From Demequina aestuarii (GTDB lineage Bacteria; Actinomycetota; Actinomycetes; Actinomycetales; Demequinaceae), in assembly GCF_000975095.1 (NCBI RefSeq), contig NZ_BBRD01000001.1:825467-889466 (forward strand): a stretch of DNA of 64,000 nt, given 5' to 3'. Made by a program: the position numbers and the translations under genes. This document shows positions 43,280 to 51,822 of this stretch, piece by piece. Position 1 is the first letter of the stretch, and the number at the start of each line of letters is the position of its first letter. The notes beneath the pieces were generated by a model. The model searched no databases, was not told the origin of the DNA, and saw only the letters and a list, made by a program, of their open reading frames with translations.

Positions 43280-44559
43280 GCGCCTGGCACCGTGACGGCA
43301 CGTTCCACATGGCCGTCGGGATCGAGGACACCTTCGTTCCGCAGGGGCGGCCGGGCGAGCGGCCCATCGACGAGTACGAGCTCACCGAGCACTACGGCCA
43401 GGTCGAGAGCGACTTCGCTCTTGCCGCCGATGTGGGGGCGGGCCTGGTCCGGTGGGGTGTGCCCTGGTACCGCATCCAGCCGGAGCGGGACTCCTGGGAT
43501 TTCGACTGGCTCGACCGCGCCATGGACGCATTTGGGGCGTCGGGCCTGACACCGCTCGTCGACCTGATGCACTACGGGACGCCGCTGTGGCTCGACGGCC
43601 AATTCGACAACGACGACTACCCCTCCCGTGTGGCCGAGTACGGCGCGCGCGTCGCGGAGCGGTACGCCCACCTGGGCGTCACCTCATACACGCCGGTCAA
43701 CGAACCGATGATCCACGCGCTGTTCTCTGGCGAGTACGCCTACTGGCCGCCGTATCTCGCGGGGGAGGCTGGGCTGAGTCGCATGGTCAAGCAGGTGGCG
43801 CTCGGATTCCAGGAGACTCAACGTGCCATCGCGGCCGTGCTTGGCGAATCCGCGGTCTTCGTGCACGTCGACGCCGGCATGCGCTACACGGGCGATGTCG
43901 ACGCGCCGGAGCATGCGGAGCACGTCCGTCGACTCCAGGGCCAGGTCCATCTCGTCGAGGATCTCGTCGTGGGCACCGTCGACGAGAGGCACCCTCTCCA
44001 CCCGCTGCTCGCCGCCAACGGATGGTCCGAGGCGGACTTCGCGGCCTTCGCGGACCGCCCGACGCCTCCCGACGTGATGGGGATCAACTACTACCCACGC
44101 CACTCGACCGAGGTCTTCGAGCGGGGCGTCTTCCACACGGGGGGCTTCGCCGACCCGAGACCCTGTGACGATGCGGGCGTTCGCGGCCTGGATGAGGTGG
44201 TGCGCAACGCGGCAGCGCGCTTCGGCGTGCCGGTGATGGTGACGGAGACATGCGTCACGGGGACGGTGGCGGAGCGGGTGCAATGGCTTCGCGAGTCAGT
44301 CGCCTGGGCGCTCGACGCGCGTCGGACGGGGCTTGACCTCGTGGGCTACACGTGGTGGCCGCTGTTCGACATGTACGAGTGGACCTGGCGGCATTCGGAC
44401 CGGCCCCGGGAGGCGCATCGGCTCACGATGGGGCTGTGGGAGCTGGTCGAGGCGCCCGAGGGATTGCTGCGGCGAGAGACCGATGTCGCGAGAGTGTTTC
44501 GCGAGATCGCCGCCTCGGTGCGCGACGACGACACGATCAGAAGGAGCATGAACCAGTGA
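43276..44559 (+). CDS. GH1-like family glycoside hydrolase
   Basis: 427 residues, no signal peptide, so cytoplasmic. A clan GH-A TIM barrel with the acid/base in TPVNEPM (Glu143) and the nucleophile in VMVTETCVTG (Glu324). GH1 enzymes normally read TENG at the second site; here it is TETC. HYGTPLWLDGQF and VGYTWWPLFDMYEWTW also match GH1. It probably cleaves a beta-linked sugar from imported oligosaccharides, perhaps galactosyl or arabinosyl side chains; the substrate cannot be told. Start and stop overlap the neighbouring genes by 4 bp on each side, so it belongs firmly to the operon. Confidence 0.75.
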   Translation: MSAWHRDGTFHMAVGIEDTFVPQGRPGERPIDEYELTEHYGQVESDFALAADVGAGLVRWGVPWYRIQPERDSWDFDWLDRAMDAFGASGLTPLVDLMHYGTPLWLDGQFDNDDYPSRVAEYGARVAERYAHLGVTSYTPVNEPMIHALFSGEYAYWPPYLAGEAGLSRMVKQVALGFQETQRAIAAVLGESAVFVHVDAGMRYTGDVDAPEHAEHVRRLQGQVHLVEDLVVGTVDERHPLHPLLAANGWSEADFAAFADRPTPPDVMGINYYPRHSTEVFERGVFHTGGFADPRPCDDAGVRGLDEVVRNAAARFGVPVMVTETCVTGTVAERVQWLRESVAWALDARRTGLDLVGYTWWPLFDMYEWTWRHSDRPREAHRLTMGLWELVEAPEGLLRRETDVARVFREIAASVRDDDTIRRSMNQ

Positions 44560-46070
44560 AGAACGACCACCTCGCCATTCGCGCCGGAGCCGCCCGCAGG
44601 GTCGGCGTCGTCGACCGGAGGCTGTTCGGCGGATTCGTCGAGCACCTGGGCCGTCATATCTACGACGGCATCTACGAGCCCACCCACCCCACGGCCGACA
44701 CCGAGGGGTGGCGCACCGATGTCATCGAACTGGTCAAGGAGCTGGGAGTCGACACCATCCGGTACCCGGGCGGGAACTTCGTGTCGGCCTTCCAGTGGGA
44801 GGACTCGGTAGGGCCGGTCGAGGAGCGGCCGCGCAGGCTCGATCTTGCGTGGCATTCGACCGAGACCAACGAGGTCGGCCTTCATGAGTTCCACTCCTGG
44901 CTCGAGAAGGTGGGCTCCGACCTGATGCTGGCGGTGAATCTCGGGACGCGCGGCACCAAGGAGGCGCTCGAACTGCTCGAGTACGCCAACGTCCCAGAGG
45001 GCACCGCCCTGTCGGAACAGCGCCGTCGCAACGGTCGCGACGCTCCCTTCGAGGTGGGGATGTGGTGCCTGGGCAACGAGATGGATGGGCCGTGGCAGAT
45101 CGGTCACCGCAGTGCCGAGGACTACGGAAAGCTGGCGGCGCGTACGGCTCGGGCGATGCGGCAGCTCGATGATCGGATCCAACTCGTGGCGTGCGGCTCG
45201 TCGAGCTCTCAGATGCCCACGTTCGGAACGTGGGAGCGCACGGTGCTCGAACACACCGCTGGCCTGGTGGACTTCATCTCTTGTCACGCCTACTACGAGG
45301 AGCGGGACGGAGACCTGGGGTCCTTCTTGGCGTCCGCGGTCGACATGGACCACTTCATCGAGACCGTTGTCGCGATCGCGGACGAGGTCAAGGCCCGTCT
45401 CGGCAGCGACCGGACCGTGAACATCTCCTTCGACGAGTGGAACGTCTGGTACAACACCCGGTTCGAGAACGTCGACAAGATCGAGGGCATCGACAACTGG
45501 CCCACGGCACCACGGCTGCTCGAGGACGTCTACTCGGTCGCGGACGCGGTGGTGTTCGGCAGCCTCCTCATCTCCTTGCTCAAGCACGCGGATCGCGTCA
45601 CCAGTGCGTCGCTCGCACAGCTCGTGAACGTCATCGCCCCGATCATGACCGAGCCGGGCGGCCCGGCGTGGCGACAGACGACGTTCTTCCCGTTCGCGAT
45701 CACCTCGCGCCTGGCGCGTGGCTCAGCGCACGTGCTGTCGCTCGACGCGCCCACGTACGACACCCGCCGGCATGGGGAGGTGCCGCTCGTCGACGCCGTC
45801 GCGACCCATGATGAGAGCGACGGGACCGTCGCGGTCTTCCTCGTCAACCGGTCGACCGCAGTGTCGGTGCAGGTCGCCGTCGACGTCGGCGAGTTCGGCG
45901 TCTCGGACGTGCACGAGTCCCACGTGGTGCATGATGAGGACGTCTACGCGAAGAACACCCTGCATGAACCTGATCGGGTCGTGCCTCGTCGCAGTGATGC
46001 AGCCGTCGCCGACGGCACCCTGCATGTCACCCTGCCTCCCGTGTCGTGGACGGCGGTCGCCCTTCGCTGA
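44556..46070 (+). CDS. GH51 alpha-L-arabinofuranosidase
   Basis: 504 residues, cytoplasmic. It begins with a GTG inside the GH1-like stop, with AAGGAG 11 nt upstream. The GH51 barrel has the acid/base Glu174 in CLGNEMDGPW and the nucleophile in ISFDEWNVWY (about residue 293). FGGFVEHLGRHIYDGIYEP and IRYPGGNFVSAFQWEDSVG are diagnostic, and a C-terminal beta-sandwich follows. It releases L-arabinose from short arabino-oligosaccharides and is the best evidence for the arabinan role of the locus. Last gene of the operon; it converges on a PfkB kinase 9 bp away. No araBAD genes are in the window. Confidence 0.94.
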   Translation: MKNDHLAIRAGAARRVGVVDRRLFGGFVEHLGRHIYDGIYEPTHPTADTEGWRTDVIELVKELGVDTIRYPGGNFVSAFQWEDSVGPVEERPRRLDLAWHSTETNEVGLHEFHSWLEKVGSDLMLAVNLGTRGTKEALELLEYANVPEGTALSEQRRRNGRDAPFEVGMWCLGNEMDGPWQIGHRSAEDYGKLAARTARAMRQLDDRIQLVACGSSSSQMPTFGTWERTVLEHTAGLVDFISCHAYYEERDGDLGSFLASAVDMDHFIETVVAIADEVKARLGSDRTVNISFDEWNVWYNTRFENVDKIEGIDNWPTAPRLLEDVYSVADAVVFGSLLISLLKHADRVTSASLAQLVNVIAPIMTEPGGPAWRQTTFFPFAITSRLARGSAHVLSLDAPTYDTRRHGEVPLVDAVATHDESDGTVAVFLVNRSTAVSVQVAVDVGEFGVSDVHESHVVHDEDVYAKNTLHEPDRVVPRRSDAAVADGTLHVTLPPVSWTAVALR

Positions 46071-46079
46071 TTGCCGGGG

Positions 46080-46961
46080 TCACGTCCGTAGCCACGCCCG
46101 CGTGCCGAACGAGGCGAGCGACGGTGCCACGGCCCGCGCTGCCCACGCGATGTCCTCGGCGAGACGCGCATCGGGCAGGCCCAGCGTCGCGACCCGCCAC
46201 ACGAGAGCCCCATGGAAGAAGTCTCCCGCGCCCAGCGTGTCCACGACGTCCATGGGCACGATCTCCACGGTTCCCGTCGCGCCCGGCGTGCGCCAGTGCA
46301 CGTCGCGTGCGCCGCGGGTGATGACGGTGCTCTCGACGCCGAGCGACACGAACCACGCGACCACGTCAGCGGGTTCGGTCGATCCCTCCGGCGTCGCGAC
46401 ATCGGCCGATGCGATCACCATGTCGACCTCGCGCGCCACGTCCGCGGTGTGCGGCTTGACGCTGCCGGCATCCATGAGCACGGGGATGTCCGAGGCGCGG
46501 GCGGCCTTCGCGGCCGCGATCGCGGTGGCGGGGTGGTAGCCGTCCACGAGCAGCGCGCCGACTCCCTCGAGCGACGGAATCGCCATAGGTGCGTCGTCGA
46601 GAGCGCTCGCACGGGAGGTGGGCGACACGACGGCGCGCTCGCCGGTGCCACGCGTCACCATGATCGATGCGGTGACGGGAGCTCCGGAGGCGGCGCGCGC
46701 CTCGGAGAGCGTGACGCCGCACGTCCCGAGGTCGTCCCTGATCACCTCGGACAGGGGATGGTCGGGCAGTCGAGTGAGCAGGGTCGCAGCACCGCCGTGG
46801 TGCGCGAAGGCCACCGCCGCATTGGTTGCCGGACCGCCAGCGGCGAGCAGCGACTCCCGTGCGACGACCTTCTCGTTCGCACCCGGCACGCGGTCCACCG
46901 ATTGGATGATGTCGAGGGTGCAGAGGCCGACGAAGAGGGCGCGGGCGGCAGATGCGGTCAC
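46080..46961 (-). CDS. PfkB-family carbohydrate kinase
   Basis: 293 residues. The PfkB signature 2 is VVDTLGAGDFFHGALVWR with the catalytic Asp, and GGPATNAAVAFAHHGG is signature 1. The family phosphorylates ribose, fructose-phosphates, adenosine and other sugars. The gene lies next to the arabinan operon but on the other strand, so involvement is possible, not shown. Between it and murA lies a diverged two-box intergenic element. Confidence 0.85.
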   Translation of the reverse strand: MTASAARALFVGLCTLDIIQSVDRVPGANEKVVARESLLAAGGPATNAAVAFAHHGGAATLLTRLPDHPLSEVIRDDLGTCGVTLSEARAASGAPVTASIMVTRGTGERAVVSPTSRASALDDAPMAIPSLEGVGALLVDGYHPATAIAAAKAARASDIPVLMDAGSVKPHTADVAREVDMVIASADVATPEGSTEPADVVAWFVSLGVESTVITRGARDVHWRTPGATGTVEIVPMDVVDTLGAGDFFHGALVWRVATLGLPDARLAEDIAWAARAVAPSLASFGTRAWLRT

Positions 46962-46983
46962 CGCACCATCGTGTCACCCAGGC

Positions 46984-47047
46984 GTGGACGAATTCTTCCT
47001 CCAGCGCGCACCCCGAGCGCGAACTGGGTACAGATCTTTCCTCCAGG
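46984..47047 (-). repeat. Two-box intergenic element 6 (42-bp period, diverged subtype)
   Basis: On the minus strand box 1 is GGAGGAAAGATCTGTACCC and box 2 is GGAGGAAGAATTCGTCCACG, 42 bp apart. These match the boxes of element 4 more than the main family. It marks the right end of the arabinan insert. Confidence 0.55.
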
Positions 47048-47122
47048 GGAGGGACGGCGCTGGGCGGTGCGGGCGACGCGCCGATGCGGTGCCGACTGCC
47101 GCAATGGGGGAAGATAGCAACC

Positions 47123-48433
47123 ATGACCGACTCCATTCGTGTCCACGGCGGCGTGCCGCTGCGTGGCGAGATCACGGTGCGCGGCGCCAAGAACTTCGTC
47201 TCGAAGGCCATGGTCGCCGCCCTGCTCGGATCGACGCCCTCCACGCTCCGCAATGTGCCCGACATTCGGGACGTCAAGGTCGTCTCCGAACTGCTGCGCC
47301 TGCACGGCGCTGGCGTCGACTACAGCGTCGACTCCGGCGAGATCAGACTCGACACGACGACGCTGCAGTCCGCCGATGCCCTGCAGATCGCCACGCACGC
47401 CGGATCGTCGCGCATCCCAATTCTGCTGTGCGGCCCGTTGCTGCACCGGCTCGGCGAGGCCGTGATCCCCGACCTCGGCGGATGCCGCATCGGCGATCGT
47501 CCCATCAACTTCCACCTCGAAATCCTGCAGAAGTTCGGGGCGGAGGTCGAACAGGGCGGCGACGGACTGCACCTCACGGCGCCGAACGGACTGACGGGCA
47601 TCGCTCACACCCTGTCGTATCCGTCGGTGGGCGCGACCGAGCAGCTGCTCCTGACGGCGGTGCTCGCCAAGGGCATCACGACCCTCGACAACGCGGCCGT
47701 CGAGCCCGAGATCAAGGACCTGATCGACACCCTGCAGAAGATGGGGGCGATCATCTCGGTCGACACGGACCGGTCGATCACGATCGAGGGCGTCAAGGAA
47801 CTGCGCGGCTACGACCACACCGCTCTCGCGGACCGCATCGAGGTGGGGTCGTGGGCCTCGGCCGCGCTCGCGACGCGCGGCGACATCACGATCCACGGCG
47901 CCCAGCAGCGCACCATGGGGATGTTCCTCAACGTCTTCCGCAAGGTGGGCGGCGAGTTCGACGTGCAGCAGGACGGCATCCGGTTCTGGCACCCCGGCGG
48001 CGACCTCAACGCGATTCCGCTGCAGACCGACGTGCACCCCGGCTTCATGACGGACTGGCAGCAGCCACTGGTCGTGGCGCTCACGCAGGCGAAGGGCCTG
48101 TCGATCGTCCACGAGACCGTGTACGAGAATCGGTTCGGGTTCACCGACGCGCTCGTGGCGATGGGTGCCGAGGTGCAGCTCTATCGCGAGTGCCTGGGCG
48201 ACAAGAAGTGCCGGTTCGGCCAGCGCAACTTCCGCCACAGCGCGGTGATCTCCGGGCCGACGCCGCTGCACGCTGCGGACATCGAGGTGCCGGACCTGCG
48301 CGGTGGGTTCTCGCACCTCATCGCCGCGCTCGCGGCTCAGGGCACCTCCACCGTGTCCGGCATCGGCATCATCGACCGGGGCTACGAGGCGTTCCGGCAC
48401 AAGCTGACGGCGCTCGGCGCGGCGGTCGAGTAG
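47123..48433 (+). CDS. murA: UDP-N-acetylglucosamine 1-carboxyvinyltransferase
   Basis: 436 residues. First committed step of peptidoglycan synthesis: transfer of enolpyruvyl from PEP to UDP-GlcNAc. RGAKNF gives the substrate-binding Lys23-Asn24 pair, and LGGCRIGDRPINFHLEI holds Cys121, the fosfomycin-target Cys equivalent to E. coli Cys115, so it should be fosfomycin-sensitive. The start at 47123 removes 57 residues that overlap the intergenic repeat. The murA-plsC-gpsA-ddl order is a conserved block with 3-bp or overlapping junctions. Confidence 0.96.
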   Translation: MTDSIRVHGGVPLRGEITVRGAKNFVSKAMVAALLGSTPSTLRNVPDIRDVKVVSELLRLHGAGVDYSVDSGEIRLDTTTLQSADALQIATHAGSSRIPILLCGPLLHRLGEAVIPDLGGCRIGDRPINFHLEILQKFGAEVEQGGDGLHLTAPNGLTGIAHTLSYPSVGATEQLLLTAVLAKGITTLDNAAVEPEIKDLIDTLQKMGAIISVDTDRSITIEGVKELRGYDHTALADRIEVGSWASAALATRGDITIHGAQQRTMGMFLNVFRKVGGEFDVQQDGIRFWHPGGDLNAIPLQTDVHPGFMTDWQQPLVVALTQAKGLSIVHETVYENRFGFTDALVAMGAEVQLYRECLGDKKCRFGQRNFRHSAVISGPTPLHAADIEVPDLRGGFSHLIAALAAQGTSTVSGIGIIDRGYEAFRHKLTALGAAVE

Positions 48434-48436
48434 CCC

Positions 48437-49150
48437 GTGCCTCCCAAGATCCCCGCCGGATTCCGCGCTGTCGCGACGTTCGTCAAGCCGGTACTGACGG
48501 CGACCACGCGGCGCCACTGGTCCGGTGAAGAGCACCTGCCGCGCGATCAGGGCTTCATCGCGGTGTCCAACCACGTGACGTACGCGGACCCGTTCACCGT
48601 CGCGCACTACCTCTACGACCAAGGGTTCGCTCCGCACTTCTTGGCGAAGGCGTCGCTCTTCGAGATCCCCGTGGCAGGGAAGTTCCTCGCGAGCCTCGAT
48701 CACGTTCCGGTGCACCGCGGCAGCGCCCAGGCGCGCGAGGCCGTCGAGGCGGCGGTGCGGCTGCTCGAGCGCGGGGACTCGATCGTGGTGTTTCCCGAGG
48801 GCACGCTGACGCGCGACCCAGACATGTGGCCCATGCTCGCCCGCACCGGTGCCGCCCGCATGGCGCTGGCGCACAACGTTCCTGTGATCCCCATCGCCCA
48901 GTGGGGCGCGCACGAGCTGCTGGCGCCCTACGCGAAGCGACCGCGCCTGTTCCCACGCACGGACGTCACGGTCCAGGCGGGACCGCCGGTGGACCTGGAC
49001 GAGTTTCGTGGGCGACCGCTCGACATCGAGGTGCTGCGTGCAGCCACCGACCGCATCATGGCTACGCTGACTTCCATGCTGGAAGAGATCCGTGGGGAGA
49101 AGGCGCCGACGAAGCCGTGGGACATGCGCCGCGATGGTGGCGGCCGATGA
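48437..49150 (+). CDS. plsC: 1-acyl-sn-glycerol-3-phosphate acyltransferase family
   Basis: 237 residues. NHVTYAD (45-51) is the NHX4D catalytic motif and FPEGT (119-123) binds the glycerol phosphate. The family acylates lysophosphatidic acid in membrane lipid synthesis. GTG start 3 bp after murA; its stop overlaps the ATG of gpsA. Linked to gpsA, which makes its glycerol-3-phosphate backbone, and to the wall genes murA and ddl. Confidence 0.9.
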   Translation: MPPKIPAGFRAVATFVKPVLTATTRRHWSGEEHLPRDQGFIAVSNHVTYADPFTVAHYLYDQGFAPHFLAKASLFEIPVAGKFLASLDHVPVHRGSAQAREAVEAAVRLLERGDSIVVFPEGTLTRDPDMWPMLARTGAARMALAHNVPVIPIAQWGAHELLAPYAKRPRLFPRTDVTVQAGPPVDLDEFRGRPLDIEVLRAATDRIMATLTSMLEEIRGEKAPTKPWDMRRDGGGR

Positions 49151-50148
49151 CCCGCGCCGCAGTGCTGGGCGCCGGGGCGTGGGGAACCACGTTCGCCGCC
49201 GTGCTCGCAGATGCCGGCACCGAGGTCACGTTGTGGGGTCGCGACGCTGACGTCGCCGACCAGATCAACGCCGAGCGACGCAACGAGCGGTTCCTGCCGG
49301 GAATGGACCTCCCCGAGGGGATCGTGGCGACGGTCGATGCGCGGGAGGCTCTCGCGGGAGCCGACATCGTCGCGGTGGCGCTGCCCGCCCAGCGGGTGCG
49401 CGGCATCATCGGCGAATGGGCCGATGCGGTCCCGGCCGGCGCGGTGGTCGCCTCGCTCATGAAGGGCATCGAGGTCGGCACGCACGCGCGCATGAGCGAC
49501 GTTCTGCGCGAGGTGTGGGACCTGCCCGCCGAGCGCACGCTGGTGGTCTCTGGACCGAACCTGGCGCGCGAGATCGCGGTCAAGCAGCCCACCGCCACGG
49601 TGGTGGCGGGCACGGACTCGCACGCCGCGGAGATGCTCGCGACTGCGACCGCGTCCAGCTACTTCCGCCCGTATACCAACCCCGATGTCGTGGGTGTCGA
49701 ACTGTGCGGGGCGTTCAAGAACGTCATCGCCGTGGGCGTGGGCGTCACCGACGGCATGGGGTTCGGGCACAACACCACGGCCACGGTCATCACCCGGGGC
49801 CTCGCCGAGATCACACGCCTGGGCGTCGCGTTGGGGGCGCACCCGGACACGTTCTCGGGCCTCGCCGGCATGGGCGACCTCATCGCCACGTGCGCGTCGC
49901 CGCTGTCCCGCAACCACACGCTGGGTGCGCACATCGGCCGCGGGCTGAGCCTCGCCGATGCGATCGAACGCACGGGCGGCACTGCGGAGGGCGTTCAGAC
50001 GTCGCTGTCCATCCAGGAGCTCGCGCGCGCGCACGTCATCGACGTGCCCATCTGCGACGCCGTGGTGGACATGCTCCATCACGAGCAGCCGCTCTCAGAC
50101 GTGCTCACCTCGTTGCTGTCCCGGCCGCGCAAGGCGGAGCTGAGCTAG
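49147..50148 (+). CDS. gpsA: NAD(P)+-dependent glycerol-3-phosphate dehydrogenase
   Basis: 333 residues. The Rossmann motif VLGAGAWGTTFA is at 6-17, the family signature is GVELCGAFKNVIAVGVGV with the catalytic Lys, and the C-terminal domain has GMGDLIATC. It reduces dihydroxyacetone phosphate to sn-glycerol-3-phosphate for lipids. It starts inside the plsC stop (ATGA), and ddl follows 1 bp after its own stop. Confidence 0.96.
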   Translation: MTRAAVLGAGAWGTTFAAVLADAGTEVTLWGRDADVADQINAERRNERFLPGMDLPEGIVATVDAREALAGADIVAVALPAQRVRGIIGEWADAVPAGAVVASLMKGIEVGTHARMSDVLREVWDLPAERTLVVSGPNLAREIAVKQPTATVVAGTDSHAAEMLATATASSYFRPYTNPDVVGVELCGAFKNVIAVGVGVTDGMGFGHNTTATVITRGLAEITRLGVALGAHPDTFSGLAGMGDLIATCASPLSRNHTLGAHIGRGLSLADAIERTGGTAEGVQTSLSIQELARAHVIDVPICDAVVDMLHHEQPLSDVLTSLLSRPRKAELS

Positions 50149-50149
50149 C

Positions 50150-51250
50150 GTGAGCGCGCCGTCCCGGCCCACCGTTGCCGTGCTGTTCGGTGGGCGGTCC
50201 TCCGAGCACGAGGTGTCGTGCGCGACCGCCGGTGGCGTGTTCGGCGCGATCGACCGCGACCGCTGGAACGTGGTCGCCGTCGGCATCACCCGAGAGGGTC
50301 GCTGGGTGCCGGCCTCTGCCGATGCGGCGCAGTGGCGCATCCGCGACGGCGCCCTCCCTCACGTTCCCCATGATGATCGCACCGTGCTTCCCCCTCGTGA
50401 TGCCTCCGAGCGCACGTGGCGCGTGCTCGACCCTGACGGGACCGCATCGGCCCTGGCGGAGGTCGACGTGGTGCTGCCGCTGCTCCACGGGCCGTTCGGC
50501 GAGGACGGCACCATCCAGGGCGCCCTCGAGCTGCTTGATGTGCGCTACGTGGGTTCGGGCGTGCTCGCCTCCGCCGTGGGGATGGACAAGGCCTACATGA
50601 AGATCGCGCTGCGTGCCGCAGGGCTGCCCGTGACGCCGGACGTGGTGCTCGCGCCGGGGGAGAGCCCCGATGAGCGCCGCGTCGAGATCGAGGCGCTGGG
50701 CATGCCGGTGTTCGTCAAGCCCGCACGCGCCGGGTCGAGCATGGGCATCTCGAAGGTGTCGGAGTGGTCGCAGCTGGACGCGGCAGTGGCGGCCGCGGTG
50801 AAGCACGATCCCAAGGTGCTCATCGAGCAGGCGGTGGTCGGTCGAGAGATCGAGACGGCGGTGCTCGACGGGCCCCAGGGCCCAGTGGCATCCCCCGCCG
50901 GCGAGATCGTCACCGGCGCCGGCCGGGACTTCTACGACTTCGAGGCCAAGTATCTCGACGAGTCTGCCGTCGACCTGCGGTGCCCCACCGAGCTCGTGGA
51001 CGATGTCGCGGCACAGGTCGCCGACATGGCGCTACGCTCCTTCGCGGCGGTGGGGGCGGAGTCCCTCGCGCGGGTCGACGTGTTCGTGAGCGACGACGGC
51101 ACCGTCACCGTCAATGAGATCAACACCATGCCCGGCTTCACCGAGACCAGCATGTACCCGCGCATGTGGGCGGCGGCGGGCGTGAGCTACCCGGAGCTCA
51201 TCGAGACGCTGCTCACGGGTGCGCTCGAGCGCACCACCGGTCTCCGCTAG
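50150..51250 (+). CDS. ddl: D-alanine--D-alanine ligase
   Basis: 366 residues. ATP-grasp ligase that makes D-Ala-D-Ala for peptidoglycan. LFGGRSSEHEVSC is signature 1, and RVDVFVSDDGTVTVNEINTMPG carries the metal-binding Asp/Glu/Asn set. KPARAGSSMGISK is the ATP loop. GTG start right after gpsA. Last gene of the murA-plsC-gpsA-ddl operon; it converges on the DUF3515 gene. Confidence 0.96.
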   Translation: MSAPSRPTVAVLFGGRSSEHEVSCATAGGVFGAIDRDRWNVVAVGITREGRWVPASADAAQWRIRDGALPHVPHDDRTVLPPRDASERTWRVLDPDGTASALAEVDVVLPLLHGPFGEDGTIQGALELLDVRYVGSGVLASAVGMDKAYMKIALRAAGLPVTPDVVLAPGESPDERRVEIEALGMPVFVKPARAGSSMGISKVSEWSQLDAAVAAAVKHDPKVLIEQAVVGREIETAVLDGPQGPVASPAGEIVTGAGRDFYDFEAKYLDESAVDLRCPTELVDDVAAQVADMALRSFAAVGAESLARVDVFVSDDGTVTVNEINTMPGFTETSMYPRMWAAAGVSYPELIETLLTGALERTTGLR

Positions 51251-51265
51251 TCCGAGACGCCCGGC

Positions 51266-51733
51266 TCAGCTGCACTCGAGTCCGTTCTCGGGGGCCAACG
51301 CTGCTGCGGGCGACAGCTCCGCGAGGACGTCGCCCACCGCCTCGTCCGCGCGAATCTGCGGCACCGTGAGCTCGAGCGCGGGGGAGCGGCCGAACGTCAC
51401 TGCCACCCAGTTCTCGCCTTCCTCACGCAGCAGCCAGTCGACGGTCGCCGCGGGCGTCTCCACCGCAACGCACTGCTCCGTGGTGGGTCCGGGCGGTTCG
51501 ACGCCGCACCGCGCGAGGATCGGGTACTCGGCACCCCACGCCTGAGTGGCCTGCGAGGTGGTGGCCCGCATCTCCAGTCCTCCCACCGTCTCGGGGGCCG
51601 CCAGCATCACCCGGGCGCAGTCGGGGTCTGCAGCGTAGGGGGCGGCGTCGATCACCTCAGCGTGCGCGCATCCGGCCAGGAGCGGCACCGCCATGACGGC
51701 CGATGCGGCGGCGACGGCAAGGCGGCTGGGCAT
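51266..51733 (-). CDS. DUF3515 lipoprotein
   Basis: 155 residues. Signal with lipobox LLAGC (Cys22), then the DUF3515 core: DPDCARVMLAAPETVGGLE, RCGVEPPGPTTEQCVAV and WLLREEGENWVAVTFGR. Function is unknown. It occurs next to ddl and thiL in many actinobacteria, as in M. tuberculosis. TAGGCT lies 7 nt before the ATG at 51733, which fixes a leaderless start; the longer frame from 51778 would place a non-signal sequence first. Confidence 0.85.
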   Translation of the reverse strand: MPSRLAVAAASAVMAVPLLAGCAHAEVIDAAPYAADPDCARVMLAAPETVGGLEMRATTSQATQAWGAEYPILARCGVEPPGPTTEQCVAVETPAATVDWLLREEGENWVAVTFGRSPALELTVPQIRADEAVGDVLAELSPAAALAPENGLECS

Positions 51734-51740
51734 GCGTCCC

Positions 51741-51746
51741 AGCCTA
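51741..51746 (-). promoter_or_regulatory. Leaderless -10 box of the DUF3515 gene
   Basis: TAGGCT on the minus strand, 7 nt before the ATG at 51733. Confidence 0.5.
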
Positions 51747-51810
51747 GTTCGGTCGCCTGGCGCCCCGGGCCACCGCATCGGCCCTGGCGGGCGGCCGGTG
51801 CCGGAACGGG

Positions 51811-51816
51811 TAGCGT
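51811..51816 (+). promoter_or_regulatory. Leaderless -10 box of the MATE gene
   Basis: TAGCGT, 6 nt, then the GTG start at 51823. Confidence 0.5.
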
Positions 51817-51822
51817 CGATCC

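Noticed and set aside
35735..46961. Genomic island with integrase, att sites or IS elements
   Set aside because: No recombinase, transposase or tRNA-derived direct repeats were seen; the tRNAs at 23.3 and 26.2 kb have no partial 3' copies that I can find.
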